DNA from: Stenotrophomonas maltophilia
Lineage (GTDB): Bacteria; Pseudomonadota; Gammaproteobacteria; Xanthomonadales; Xanthomonadaceae
Length of the DNA: 64,000 bases
Direction: 5' to 3'
Assembly: GCF_002799155.1 (NCBI RefSeq)
Contig: NZ_NERD01000002.1
Coordinates: 1,116,001-1,180,000, forward strand
Position numbers and translations under genes: made by a program. Shown here piece after piece: positions 8,923 to 19,362 of the stretch. The notes under the pieces are model-generated. The model was not told the DNA's origin. It saw nothing but the letters and a program-made list of their open reading frames with translations, and searched no databases. The first letter of the stretch is position 1; each line of letters opens with the position of its first letter.

Positions 8923-10219
8923 CGGCGTGCTCGTCGGAAAGCGTGCGCAGCAGCAGCTTGTCCACCCGCGCACCGTCCAGGTCGACCACCTCGAAGCGCC
9001 AGCCGGCCCAATCGAAGTATTCGCCTGCGTGCGGGATGCGGCCGAAGTAATGGATGCACATGCCGGCCAGCGTGTAGTAGTCGCCGTCCTCGGCATCAGG
9101 CAGGTCGTTGCTGCCGATCAGCTCGCGCAGGTCCTCGATCGGCAGCGAACCGTCCACCAGCAGTGAGCCGTCTTCGCGGGTCACTACCAGCGCATCCTCG
9201 TCGGCGTTCTCCACCGCCTGCAGGCGGCCGACCACGGCGCCCATCAGGTCGCTGATGGTCACCAGGCCCTGGATCTCGCCGTACTCGTCCACCACCAGCG
9301 CCATCGACTGCTGCTCCTCGCGGAAGATCTCCAGCAGCTTCATCGCGTGGGTCGATTCAGAGACGTACAGCGGTTCGCGCAGGGTCTGGAACAGCGCGTT
9401 GTCACCGCGCGCCATGCGCGTGGCCAGCGATTTCAGTTCAAGCACGCCGACCACGTCCATGTCGTTGTCGCGGTATACGGGATACCGCGAGAACTCGTGC
9501 TCGGCCATGATTTCCAGGTTGCGCTCAAGCCCGGCCTGGGTATCGAGCCAGGCGATGCGGTTGCGCGGGGTCATCAGGCTGTCGGCTGTGCGGTCGCCCA
9601 GGCGCATGACGCGGTTCATCATGTCGCGCTCGTGGGCGTCGATCACGCCGGCCTCGTGGCTCTCGGCCACCAGCATGCGGATCTCTTCTTCAGTCACCGA
9701 GGCCACTTCATCCTTGCCCAGGCCGAACAGGCGCAGCACCAGCTGGGTGGTCCTGGACAGCAGCCAGACGAAGGGCAGGGCCAGCTTGGCCAGCCAGCTC
9801 ATCGGCATCGCGACCAGGCCGGCAATGGCTTCCGAGCGGGTCAGCGCCAGGCGCTTGGGCACCAGTTCGCCGAAGATCAGCGTGATGAAGGTGATCAGGC
9901 TGACCGCCAGCGCGGTACCGATGTTGCCGGCGTAGGCAAAGCCGGGCATCAGGCCCTGGATCCAGCCGGCGAAGGCCTCGCCCAGCGCTTCTCCGCCGAG
10001 GTAGCCGGTCAGCACGCCGATCACGGTGATGCCGATCTGCACGGTGGACAGGAAGCTCTCCGGCTTCTCCGACAGCTCCAGTGCCTTGGCGGCGCGCTTG
10101 GAGGTGGCGGCCATCTGCTTCAGGCGGCTCTTGCGCGAGGTCATGACCGACATCTCGGACATGGCAAAGAAGCCGTTCAGCAGAACAAGCGCGAAGACAA
10201 TCAGGATCATTTCAAACAC
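8906..10219 (-). CDS. CNNM/CorC-HlyC family transporter-like protein (DUF21-CBS-CorC_HlyC)
   Basis: A 437-residue protein with the standard order: a DUF21/CNNM transmembrane domain (about 1-190; LIVFALVLLNGFFAMSEM, IGITVIGVLTGYLGG), a CBS pair (about 205-330; LMTPRNRIAWLD, YGEIQGLVTISDLMGAVVG) and a C-terminal CorC_HlyC domain (VDGSLPIEDLRELIG, YYTLAGMCIHYFGRIP). Family members are linked to Mg2+/Co2+ efflux; the name hemolysin is historical. Translation probably starts at the GTG at 10219, with GGGGA eight bases before it; an ATG three codons later is the alternative. Its promoter region is shared with the divergent DUF47-pit pair. Confidence 0.9.
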   Translation of the reverse strand: MFEMILIVFALVLLNGFFAMSEMSVMTSRKSRLKQMAATSKRAAKALELSEKPESFLSTVQIGITVIGVLTGYLGGEALGEAFAGWIQGLMPGFAYAGNIGTALAVSLITFITLIFGELVPKRLALTRSEAIAGLVAMPMSWLAKLALPFVWLLSRTTQLVLRLFGLGKDEVASVTEEEIRMLVAESHEAGVIDAHERDMMNRVMRLGDRTADSLMTPRNRIAWLDTQAGLERNLEIMAEHEFSRYPVYRDNDMDVVGVLELKSLATRMARGDNALFQTLREPLYVSESTHAMKLLEIFREEQQSMALVVDEYGEIQGLVTISDLMGAVVGRLQAVENADEDALVVTREDGSLLVDGSLPIEDLRELIGSNDLPDAEDGDYYTLAGMCIHYFGRIPHAGEYFDWAGWRFEVVDLDGARVDKLLLRTLSDEHADELTA

Positions 10220-10448
10220 GGGCGTCGTCCCCGGTTGGTGGCAGGGAGGGCGGGTGCTTGCGATGGCGGCAGGCGCTCAGGAGCAGGGTCCGGCGCGGCG
10301 CAGGGGGATAAGGGTCGTCGTCCATAAGGTGCGCCCGGAGGCGCGCTGGCATCTTAGCAAAGGGGCGTGGCAGGGTGGCAACCGCCTGTTCAGGTTGGGG
10401 GTTCCAAGCCCTCGAAAGGGGGCGGGGATACCCGAGATGGTCATCTAG

Positions 10449-10476
10449 CCGTCATAATTCCGTCTGGTGCCGTCCT
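10449..10476 (+). promoter_or_regulatory. Possible Pho-box repeats upstream of the phosphate transporter pair
   Basis: CCGTCAT, four bases AATT, CCGTCTG, three bases, CCGTCCT: three copies of a CCGTCNN heptamer at 11- and 10-bp spacing, about 30 bp before the DUF47 start. PhoB sites are direct CTGTCAT-like heptamers with 11-bp periodicity and an AT-rich gap. The first unit fits well and the others only moderately. The remaining part of the 283-bp gap 10220-10502 shows no gene. Confidence 0.35.
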
Positions 10477-10502
10477 TCCCGCGACGGCTGACAGGTTTCT
10501 CA

Positions 10503-11129
10503 ATGTTCTCTCTGCAGACCATTTTCGGTTCCGGCAAACAGTTCTACACCCTGCTCGATGAGGCTGCCGTCGCGGCTTCCGATGCTGCCAAGGCGCTGCA
10601 TTCCATGCTGCGCGAGGCCGACCGCCAGCCTGCGCTGGATGCTTTCAAGCTGGCCCGCCTGCGCGAACGCGCGGCCTCGGACAAGATCAGCCAGGCGCTG
10701 GTGGACAGCTTCATGACCCCGATCGAGCGCGAAGACATCGAAGCGCTGGGCTCGGCGCTGTACAAGATTCCCAAGCAGATCGAGAAGTTCGCCGATCGCT
10801 ATTCGCTGGCCACGACCCACCTGGAGCACATCGACTTCGCGCCGCGCGCGGCGATGCTGGAACAGGCTGCCGGCGTGGTGGTGGAGATGGTGGCCGACCT
10901 GCGCCACATGAACCTGGACCGGATGACCGCGCTCAACGAGAAGCTGCGCTCGCTGGAGAACGAAGCCGACCGCCTGATGCTCGAGCTGTACCGCGACATC
11001 TATTCGGGCCGCCTGGACAACCTGCAGATGTTCCTGCTGAAGGAATTCTTCGAGATCCTGGAAAAGGCCATCGACCGTTGCCGCGAGGCCGGCGTGGTGG
11101 CGTACCAGATCGTGTTGAAGAACAGCTGA
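10503..11129 (+). CDS. DUF47 family protein (PhoU-like; Pit accessory protein)
   Basis: A 208-residue, almost wholly helical protein starting MFSLQTIFGSGKQFYTLLDEAA. It contains the DUF47 acidic helices DSFMTPIEREDIEALGSALYKIPKQIEKFADRY and IEKFADRYS-like E/DXXXD metal-binding repeats as in PhoU. The family (OrfA in Sinorhizobium) is nearly always encoded beside a low-affinity phosphate permease and is thought to control it. That holds here: the pit gene starts 13 bp later. The frame is open to 10467, but the ATG at 10503 matches the family N terminus. Confidence 0.9.
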   Translation: MFSLQTIFGSGKQFYTLLDEAAVAASDAAKALHSMLREADRQPALDAFKLARLRERAASDKISQALVDSFMTPIEREDIEALGSALYKIPKQIEKFADRYSLATTHLEHIDFAPRAAMLEQAAGVVVEMVADLRHMNLDRMTALNEKLRSLENEADRLMLELYRDIYSGRLDNLQMFLLKEFFEILEKAIDRCREAGVVAYQIVLKNS

Positions 11130-11142
11130 CGGACGCCGCCGC

Positions 11143-12264
11143 ATGTTGACCCTTGTCCTGGTGGTGATCCTGGCCGCGCTCGTCTTCGAGTTCATCAACG
11201 GCTTCCACGACACCGCCAACTCCATTGCCACCGTGGTGGCGACCAAGGTGCTCTCGCCCGGCTGGGCGGTGATGCTGGCCGCCTTCATGAACCTCATCGG
11301 TGCACTGACCGGTACCGCGGTGGCGCTGACCATCGCCTCGGGCCTGCTCAACACCAACGTGGTGGACGTCACCCCGCAGGTGATCCTGTGCGCCCTGCTG
11401 GGCGGCATCATCTGGAACCTGATCACCTGGTGGAAGGGCCTTCCGTCCTCGTCCTCGCACGCACTGATCGGTGGCCTCTGCGGCGCCGGCCTGGCCGCCG
11501 CCCACAACAACTGGGACGCACTGATCTGGTCCGAGCGCCTGGGCAGCTGGGCACAGAACAAGGGCCTGCTGTGGAAGGTGTTCGTGCCGATGATCACCTC
11601 GCCGATCGCCGGTTTCCTGCTTGGCATCGTGGTGATGGTGCTGCTCTGGGCGCTGATTGCCGGCCTGGCCAAGATCGGTGGTGCCATCGGTCGCCTGGCC
11701 CGTCCGCGCATCGTCAATGCCTTCTTCGGCAAGGCGCAGATCGCCTCGGCGGCCTACATGGGCTTTGCCCACGGCCACAACGACGCGCAGAAGACCATGG
11801 GCATCATCGCCATGACCCTGATCGGTGCCGAAGCGACCGGCGCACTGAATGACCTGCCGTCCTGGCTGGCCTTCATGCACCCGGACGCGCATGCCGGTGA
11901 CGGCATCGCCATGTGGATCGTGCTGACCTGTGCGGTGGTGATGGCCGCCGGTACCGCATCGGGCGGCTGGAAGATCATCAAGACCCTGGGTCACAAGATG
12001 GTCAAGCTGCACCCGATCCACGGCTTCGCTGCGGAGACCAGCTCGGCCACCATCCTGACCCTGGCCGCCCACTTCGGCATGCCGGTCTCGACAACGCACA
12101 GCATTTCCACCGCGATCATGGGCGTTGGCTTCGCCAAGAACCCGCGCTCGCTGAAGTTCGGCGTGATCGAGCGCATCGTCTGGGCCTGGATCCTGACCAT
12201 CCCGGCGGCAGGCGGCTGTGCCTACCTGATCCTGAAGCTGTTCGAACTGTTCGGCTGGACCTGA
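11143..12264 (+). CDS. pit: Inorganic phosphate transporter, PiT family
   Basis: A 373-residue, polytopic protein of about ten transmembrane segments. The two PHO4 signatures are present: the N-terminal FINGFHDTANSIATVVATKV and the C-terminal half GFAHGHNDAQKTMGIIAM, with a further VSTTHSIST-type motif near residue 315. PiT proteins take up metal-phosphate using the proton gradient. It follows DUF47 by 13 bp and is the last gene of the operon, with a strong terminator 29 bp after its stop. Some Pit homologues are repressed by PhoB when DUF47 precedes them, which would agree with the candidate sites upstream. Confidence 0.94.
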   Translation: MLTLVLVVILAALVFEFINGFHDTANSIATVVATKVLSPGWAVMLAAFMNLIGALTGTAVALTIASGLLNTNVVDVTPQVILCALLGGIIWNLITWWKGLPSSSSHALIGGLCGAGLAAAHNNWDALIWSERLGSWAQNKGLLWKVFVPMITSPIAGFLLGIVVMVLLWALIAGLAKIGGAIGRLARPRIVNAFFGKAQIASAAYMGFAHGHNDAQKTMGIIAMTLIGAEATGALNDLPSWLAFMHPDAHAGDGIAMWIVLTCAVVMAAGTASGGWKIIKTLGHKMVKLHPIHGFAAETSSATILTLAAHFGMPVSTTHSISTAIMGVGFAKNPRSLKFGVIERIVWAWILTIPAAGGCAYLILKLFELFGWT

Positions 12265-12292
12265 TCGCCACGCCAAGGTTGCAACCGAAAAA

Positions 12293-12319
12293 GCCCGCCG
12301 GATACCGGCGGGCTTTTTT
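12293..12319 (+). terminator. Intrinsic terminator after pit
   Basis: A perfect nine-pair stem GCCCGCCGG-ATA-CCGGCGGGC followed by six T residues, 29 bp downstream of the pit stop. A textbook Rho-independent terminator. Confidence 0.95.
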
Positions 12320-12384
12320 CATGGCCAGAGAATTTTCCGCATCCAGCATGCTGACCAACGGTCGGCACCCACCAACAGCAGCAG

Positions 12385-12496
12385 GAACCTGTCAGCGGCG
12401 GGGTGGGGTGGGGTGGGGTGGGGATGCAGGACCGTTGGCGCCATGGATGGCGCCATCGAGCCCCCGGGCTGGGTTTACGGCGTGTCCTGCATCCCC
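12385..12496 (+). repeat. Variable-stem/conserved-loop element, copy 1, with GGGGT tandem repeat
   Basis: The gap 12320-12578 has no gene. It opens with GGAACCTGTCAG, then five G4 tracts separated by single T residues (12400-12423). A perfect 13-bp stem follows, 12420-12432 against 12484-12496 (GGGGATGCAGGAC). The 51-nt loop contains the hairpin GGCGCCAT-GG-ATGGCGCC (12437-12454) and ends with GGGTTTACGGCGT. The same loop occurs at 33184-33275 (opposite strand) and 33469-33548 with different stem sequences. Confidence 0.85.
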
Positions 12497-12578
12497 GCCT
12501 CGCCAGCGCATGGAAACCCGGATTTTGACGTTGCCGTTGATCCAGCGGGTGCCGGGCCGCAGGCCCGGCCGCACCCCC

Positions 12579-14075
12579 TCAATTACGCTGGAACAACGCC
12601 TGCACATCCCTGCGGAACGCCGCCTGGCTGTCGGCCCGGCTGTAGAACATGTGCCCCCCCGGATAACTGCGCACCTGCACCCGGTCCGGATTGCTGCCCA
12701 TCGTCGGCATCTGGTCCACGGTCAGGATCGAGCCCATGAACGGGCACGACAGGTCGTTCCAGCCATGCACGATCAGCACCTGCAGGTGCGGATCGATCGC
12801 CACCGCCTGGCGCAGCTGGGTCACCGCGCCCTGGCGCAGCTCGCCATTGCGGTCCCACAGCCGGTTCACGTCGTAGTTCAGCGCCTGGTAGCGCGCATCC
12901 ACTTTCCAGCCAACCACCCGCGTCACGAAGTCGACCATCGCCGTGGTGGTCGGCGCAATGATGCTGTCCAGCAGCGGATCGTTGGCGCGCTGCTCCGGAT
13001 CGTTCGGGAACGGATCGAATGCGGTCACGTTGGAGTCGTAGCGGCTGCCCAGCGTGCCCTTGTCGCGGAATACTTCACGCAGGTAGGCCTGGGTTTCCAG
13101 GCGCCCGCCAGCGCGGCGCACGAACTGGGGGTCCAGTCCGGTCAGCTCGGTCACCCGGCGCAGCATCGCCTCGGTCGCCTGCGGATCGCTGCGGCCCTTC
13201 ATCAACGCGGTGGCGTAGTCGCCACGGGTGTAGTCCACCACCTCGCGCATCGCCGCATCGGTCAGCTTGCCCTGGCGCTCCAGGTGCGCTGCAGCGATCG
13301 ACGGCAACGTCTGCATCCACGCCATCGGCGAGACGTCGGCGTTGTCTTCCAGGGTCGGGCTCAGGTAGGGCGACACCAGCACCAGGCCGTTCATCGCCAC
13401 GCCCAGCCGGGTCTGCAGGAAGTGGGTGATGCGTGGGCCACGGTAGCCACCGTAGCTCTCGCCAGTCAGGTACTTGCGCGAGGCCATGCGTTGGTTGCGA
13501 AGCAGCCAGTCGTAGATCGAGCGCGACAGGTACTCGATGTCGGCGCTGGGGTTGTAGAGTGCCTTCTTGGCTTCATCGTCGCCGATGCGCGCGCGGCTGA
13601 AGCCGGTACCGACCGGGTCGATGAACACCAGATCGGTGAAGTCCAGCCAGGTGCCCGGGTTGTCGTGCAGGGTGGCCGGCGCCGAGGCGCTGTCACCCTC
13701 GGAGCCGAAGGTCACTACCTTGGGCCCGATCGCGCCCATGTTGAGGTAGACCGACGACGCACCGGGGCCACCATTGAGCGCAAAGGTCACCGGCCGGTCC
13801 TTGCCCGGCATCGTGTAGGCGGTGAACACCACGTCGGCGATCACCTTGCCCTTGGCATCGCGTACCGGCAGGGTGCCGACGGTGGCGGTGTAGTCGAGGG
13901 TGCGGCCGGCCAGGCGCATGCTCTGGCGGGCCGACGCATCGGCGGGTAGCGCGGGCGCTTCGGTCTTGTCGTCTTTCGGATCGGGCTTGGCCTCGGCGTC
14001 AGGCGCGGCCAGCGCGCTGGCTGGGGCGATGAGCAGGCCGACGCAGAGCGCGGCAGTATGCAGCAGGGACTTCAT
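12579..14075 (-). CDS. S10 family serine carboxypeptidase-like protein, secreted
   Basis: A 498-residue protein with a Sec signal peptide (MKSLLHTAALCVGLLIAPASALA) and a charged linker. The peptidase S10 alpha/beta-hydrolase domain follows. Visible active-site elements: the oxyanion region FALNGGPGASSVYLNMGAIGP, the nucleophile in LTGESYGGYRGP, a possible Asp within VLIVHGWNDLSCPF and the C-terminal His in YPGGHMFYS. S10 enzymes remove C-terminal residues at acid pH; bacterial members are poorly studied and periplasmic. The start at 14075 gives the signal peptide; the frame is open 25 codons further upstream without one. It appears to be monocistronic. Confidence 0.9.
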   Translation of the reverse strand: MKSLLHTAALCVGLLIAPASALAAPDAEAKPDPKDDKTEAPALPADASARQSMRLAGRTLDYTATVGTLPVRDAKGKVIADVVFTAYTMPGKDRPVTFALNGGPGASSVYLNMGAIGPKVVTFGSEGDSASAPATLHDNPGTWLDFTDLVFIDPVGTGFSRARIGDDEAKKALYNPSADIEYLSRSIYDWLLRNQRMASRKYLTGESYGGYRGPRITHFLQTRLGVAMNGLVLVSPYLSPTLEDNADVSPMAWMQTLPSIAAAHLERQGKLTDAAMREVVDYTRGDYATALMKGRSDPQATEAMLRRVTELTGLDPQFVRRAGGRLETQAYLREVFRDKGTLGSRYDSNVTAFDPFPNDPEQRANDPLLDSIIAPTTTAMVDFVTRVVGWKVDARYQALNYDVNRLWDRNGELRQGAVTQLRQAVAIDPHLQVLIVHGWNDLSCPFMGSILTVDQMPTMGSNPDRVQVRSYPGGHMFYSRADSQAAFRRDVQALFQRN

Positions 14076-14185
14076 GGCACCGGATCGGCAGCGGAAGGGG
14101 GTTCCGATGCTAGGTCGGTTGCGGCCCATGCCGTATGTGTCCAAAGGCATGGCCGGGCGTTGAGGCCGCTAATGGCCAGATCGGG

Positions 14186-14779
14186 TCAAGCGGGCAGGGT
14201 GGTTGCCGCTTCGTCATCGGCCAGCAGGCCATAGACGGCCGAGTCGGCCAGTTGCCCCTGGATGCGCCAGCGCTGGCGCAGCACCCCCTCGCAGTGGAAG
14301 CCCAGGCGTTCGAGTACGCGTGCGGAGGGCGCATTGCGCGGGTCGATCTCGGCTTCCACGCGATGCAGCTGCAGGGTGCGGAACAGGTAGGCCAGCACTT
14401 GTTGCAGGGCCTCGTGCATGTAGCCCTGGCCCTGGCGATCGGGTGCCAGCAGGTAGCCGATCTCGGCGCGCGCTGCCTCGCGGTCCACCGCGAATACCAC
14501 GCAGATGCCCAGCAGCGGACCCTCCAGCGACTCGCGCACCGCCAGCTTCAGCTGGGTGCCGATGGCATGGGCGGCGAGGTCATCGTCGATCTGCTCGCGC
14601 GCTTCGGCCTGTCGCGTCCAGGCCGGATGGTTCCACCAGCGCATCACGTCCGGGTTGGACTGCAGCGTGAAAAGCGCGGCGGCGTCGTCACTGCGGATCG
14701 GGCTCAGGACCAGCCGTGCACTGTGCAGCGGCAGGCCGGGGAACAGCAGCGAGTGGCTGGCCAATATGGTGATCCACAC
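14186..14779 (-). CDS. GNAT N-acetyltransferase, RimJ/RimL type
   Basis: About 197 residues. Strand one is LHSARLVLSPIRSDDAAALFTL; the acetyl-CoA loop is IGYLLAPDRQGQGYMHEALQ (R/QxxGxGxA form); NAPSARVLERLGFHCEGVLR closes the domain, as in proteins acetylating ribosomal-protein N termini or related small amines. The substrate is unknown. The start is uncertain: GTG at 14779 is the longest option and TTG at 14764 is another; the first internal ATG is too late (inside the domain). No partner gene is evident. Confidence 0.83.
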   Translation of the reverse strand: MWITILASHSLLFPGLPLHSARLVLSPIRSDDAAALFTLQSNPDVMRWWNHPAWTRQAEAREQIDDDLAAHAIGTQLKLAVRESLEGPLLGICVVFAVDREAARAEIGYLLAPDRQGQGYMHEALQQVLAYLFRTLQLHRVEAEIDPRNAPSARVLERLGFHCEGVLRQRWRIQGQLADSAVYGLLADDEAATTLPA

Positions 14780-14863
14780 GGATGGACGCGCATTATGCCG
14801 CCGCTGGGTTTGCCGATGGGGGCGGATGGCCCCGAGGGGGCATGAACCGCAGTGCCGGGCAAA

Positions 14864-14904
14864 GGGGTCGGCGCCGTTTCCAGGCAGGAAACGGATCCGA
14901 CCCC
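14864..14904. repeat. GGGGTCGG...CCGACCCC hairpin
   Basis: Imperfect 18-bp stem (16 of 18 pairs): GGGGTCGGCGCCGTTTCC against GGAAACGGATCCGACCCC, with a five-base loop. It starts nine bases beyond the parE stop (14913), so it may end parE transcription. A second element with the same conserved ends but a different middle lies at 33388-33426. Confidence 0.8.
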
Positions 14905-14912
14905 GCGCCGGA

Positions 14913-16802
14913 TCAGACCTCCAGGGAGGCGAGGTCGCCCTTCGACTCCAGCCAGCCCTTGCGGTCGGACGCGCGCTTCTTGGCCAGCAGCATGTCCATC
15001 AGCGAACGGGTCTGCTCGCCATCGTCCACCGTCAGTTGCACCAGGCGGCGCGTATCCGGGTGGATGGTGGATTCACGCAGCTGCGGCGGGTTCATCTCGC
15101 CCAGGCCCTTGAAGCGGGTCACGTTGATCGCGCCCTTGATCTTCTCGCGCTCAATCCTGTCCAGCATCGTGCGCTTCTCTTCCTCGTCCAGGGCGTAGAA
15201 CACCTGCTTGCCCACGTCGATGCGGAACAGCGGCGGCATCGCCACGAACACATGCCCGGCATCGACCAGCGCGGGGAAATGCTTGAGGAACAGCGCGGTG
15301 AGCAGGGTGGCGATGTGCAGGCCGTCGGAGTCCGCGTCGGCCAGGATGATGACCTTGCCGTAGCGCAGGCCGGTGATGTCGTCCTTGCCGGGATCGCAAC
15401 CGATGGCGATGGCCAGGTTGTGCACTTCTTCCGAGGCCAGCACGCTGTTGGACGAGACTTCCCAGGTGTTCAGGATCTTGCCGCGCAACGGCATGATTGC
15501 CTGGAAATCCTTGTCCCGTGCCTGCTTGGCGCTGCCACCTGCCGAGTCACCTTCCACCAGGAACAGTTCGGTGCGCGACAGGTCCTGGCTGATGCAGTCG
15601 GCCAGCTTGCCGGGCAGGGCAGGGCCTTGCGTGACCTTCTTGCGGACGACCAGCTTCTCGGTCTTCAGGCGCGCACTGGCGCGTTCGATGGCGATCTGCG
15701 CGATCTTCTCGCCCAGTTCCACGTTCTGGTTCAGCAGCAGGCTGAAGGCATCGTGCGCGGCGCCCTCGACAAAGCCGGCGGCCTGGCGAGAGGACAGGCG
15801 TTCCTTGGTCTGGCCGCTGAACTGTGGGTCGGTCATCTTCAGCGACAGCACGAACGACACACGGTCCCACACGTCTTCCGGAGCCAGCTTGACGCCGCGC
15901 GGCAGCAGGTTGCGGAAGTCGCAGAACTCGCGCAGTGCCTCGGTCAGGCCGGTACGCAGGCCGTTGACGTGGGTGCCATGCTGGGCGGTGGGAATCAGGT
16001 TGACGTAGCTTTCCTGGACCAGCTCACCTTCCGGCAGCCAGGCCACGGCCCAGTCCACCACTTCGGTGTCCTTCTTCAGGTTGCCGACGAACAGGTCGGC
16101 CGGCAGCGATTCGCGCTCGCCCAGTTCGAGCTTCAGGTAATCGCGCAAGCCGTCTTCGTAGTACCAGGTATCGACTTCACCGGTGGCTTCGTCGGTCAGC
16201 TTGACGGTCAGGCCCGGGCACAGCACGGCCTTGGCGCGCAGCAGGTGCTTCAACGCGCGCACCGCGAACTTCGGCGTATCGAAGTACTTCGGGTCCGGCC
16301 AGAAGCGCACGCGGGTACCGGTGTTCTTCTTGCCGACGGTGCCGACCACTTCCAGCGGCGTGGCGCGGTCGCCATTGCGGAAGGTGATGCGATGTTCGGC
16401 ACCTTCGCGCTTGATGTGCACTTCCACCAGGGTCGACAGCGCGTTGACCACGCTGACGCCGACGCCGTGCAGGCCGCCGGAGAAGGTGTAGTTGTTGTTG
16501 CTGAACTTGCCGCCGGCATGCAGGCGGGTCAGGATCAGCTCGACGCCCGGGATCTTCTCTTCCGGGTGGATGTCCACCGGCATGCCGCGTCCGTCATCGC
16601 TGACCTCCACGCTGCCGTCCTTGTACAGGGTGATCTCGATCGAGCGGGCGTGGCCGGCGAGGGCCTCGTCCACCGAGTTGTCGATCACTTCCTGCGCCAG
16701 GTGGTTCGGGCGCGCGGTGTCGGTATACATGCCGGGACGGCGCTTGACCGGGTCAAGGCCGGACAGGACTTCAATATCGGCGGCGTTATAGCGGGCGTTC
16801 AT
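14913..16802 (-). CDS. parE: DNA topoisomerase IV subunit B
   Basis: A 629-residue type IIA topoisomerase ATPase subunit. The GHKL ATP-binding site shows EVIDNSVDEALAGHA, DDGRGMPVDIHPEE and GLHGVGVSVVNALS. The transducer domain follows, then the TOPRIM domain with FLVEGDSAGGSAKQARDKDF, PLRGKILNTWE and DADSDGLHIATLL. Length and the start MNARYNAADIEVLSGLDPVKRRPGMYT fit ParE rather than GyrB, which is about 170 residues longer. With ParC (not in this window) it decatenates daughter chromosomes. The parE reading frame starts only 172 bp from the divergent small secreted protein. Confidence 0.96.
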   Translation of the reverse strand: MNARYNAADIEVLSGLDPVKRRPGMYTDTARPNHLAQEVIDNSVDEALAGHARSIEITLYKDGSVEVSDDGRGMPVDIHPEEKIPGVELILTRLHAGGKFSNNNYTFSGGLHGVGVSVVNALSTLVEVHIKREGAEHRITFRNGDRATPLEVVGTVGKKNTGTRVRFWPDPKYFDTPKFAVRALKHLLRAKAVLCPGLTVKLTDEATGEVDTWYYEDGLRDYLKLELGERESLPADLFVGNLKKDTEVVDWAVAWLPEGELVQESYVNLIPTAQHGTHVNGLRTGLTEALREFCDFRNLLPRGVKLAPEDVWDRVSFVLSLKMTDPQFSGQTKERLSSRQAAGFVEGAAHDAFSLLLNQNVELGEKIAQIAIERASARLKTEKLVVRKKVTQGPALPGKLADCISQDLSRTELFLVEGDSAGGSAKQARDKDFQAIMPLRGKILNTWEVSSNSVLASEEVHNLAIAIGCDPGKDDITGLRYGKVIILADADSDGLHIATLLTALFLKHFPALVDAGHVFVAMPPLFRIDVGKQVFYALDEEEKRTMLDRIEREKIKGAINVTRFKGLGEMNPPQLRESTIHPDTRRLVQLTVDDGEQTRSLMDMLLAKKRASDRKGWLESKGDLASLEV

Positions 16803-16974
16803 CTATCTTCTAAAGCGCGGTGCGACGCGCAAGTGTGCGGTCTGGACGGGGAATTTGCACGCCTGCGGTTCAGCCTCGGCGCCGGGGAGGGGGTAAAATG
16901 GCAGCCGCTGGAATCTGAACGCCGGCGACCCCCGTTGGGTTGAAACGTCCAAGCCATACCGCGAGGAGGACTCC

Positions 16975-17208
16975 ATGAAGAAGTTGCTGACCATTGCAAT
17001 CCTGGCCGCTGCCGCCGTTGCAGTGCCGCTGGTGGTGGCGCAGAACGCCGGCCAGCCGGCCCCGCAGCAGGGTGACCAGGCCGACAAGGCGCAGGCCGAG
17101 GCCGATGCCAAGGCCAAGCGTCGTGCCCAGGCCAATGCCGAGATGAAGGCGCAGGGCCAGCCGGCCCCGCAGAAGGAAGAAGAGGAAGAGGCGCGGAAGA
17201 AGCGCTGA
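16975..17208 (+). CDS. Small secreted Ala/Gln/Lys-rich protein
   Basis: A 77-residue protein with a clear signal peptide, MKKLLTIAILAAAAVAVPLVVA, and a mature part of about 55 highly charged residues rich in Ala, Gln, Lys and Glu, ending EEEEEARKKR. No known domain is recognised; the low-complexity composition suggests an unstructured or helical periplasmic peptide. It is a real gene: GAGGAGG lies seven bases before the ATG, and a strong terminator follows. It is divergent from parE and monocistronic. Confidence 0.78.
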   Translation: MKKLLTIAILAAAAVAVPLVVAQNAGQPAPQQGDQADKAQAEADAKAKRRAQANAEMKAQGQPAPQKEEEEEARKKR

Positions 17209-17254
17209 TCCCGCAACCTGCCAGGCGCCCTTGCCACAAGGGTTGCGCACCGGA

Positions 17255-17280
17255 ACGCCCCGCCCAGCGGGGCGTTTTTT
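17255..17280 (+). terminator. Intrinsic terminator after small secreted protein gene
   Basis: Perfect stem ACGCCCCGC-CCA-GCGGGGCGT with a T6 run at its 3' edge, 46 bp after the stop codon. Confidence 0.93.
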
Positions 17281-19273
<1,993 letters not shown>

Positions 19274-19362
19274 CTTGTGATGGGAGCCGCCGGCCCCCAT
19301 CTTGCACGCTTCAACCCCCAGCGCGCCGGCCCGGCCGGTGCCGCGGACAACAAGGAAACGCC

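Noticed and set aside
11913-13949. 678-residue plus-strand frame across pit and the S10 peptidase
   Set aside because: Overlaps the pit 3' end, its terminator, a repeat and an antisense S10 gene; composition is that of a shadow frame.
14505-16943. 812-residue plus-strand frame across parE
   Set aside because: Antisense to the certain parE gene; no recognisable domain.
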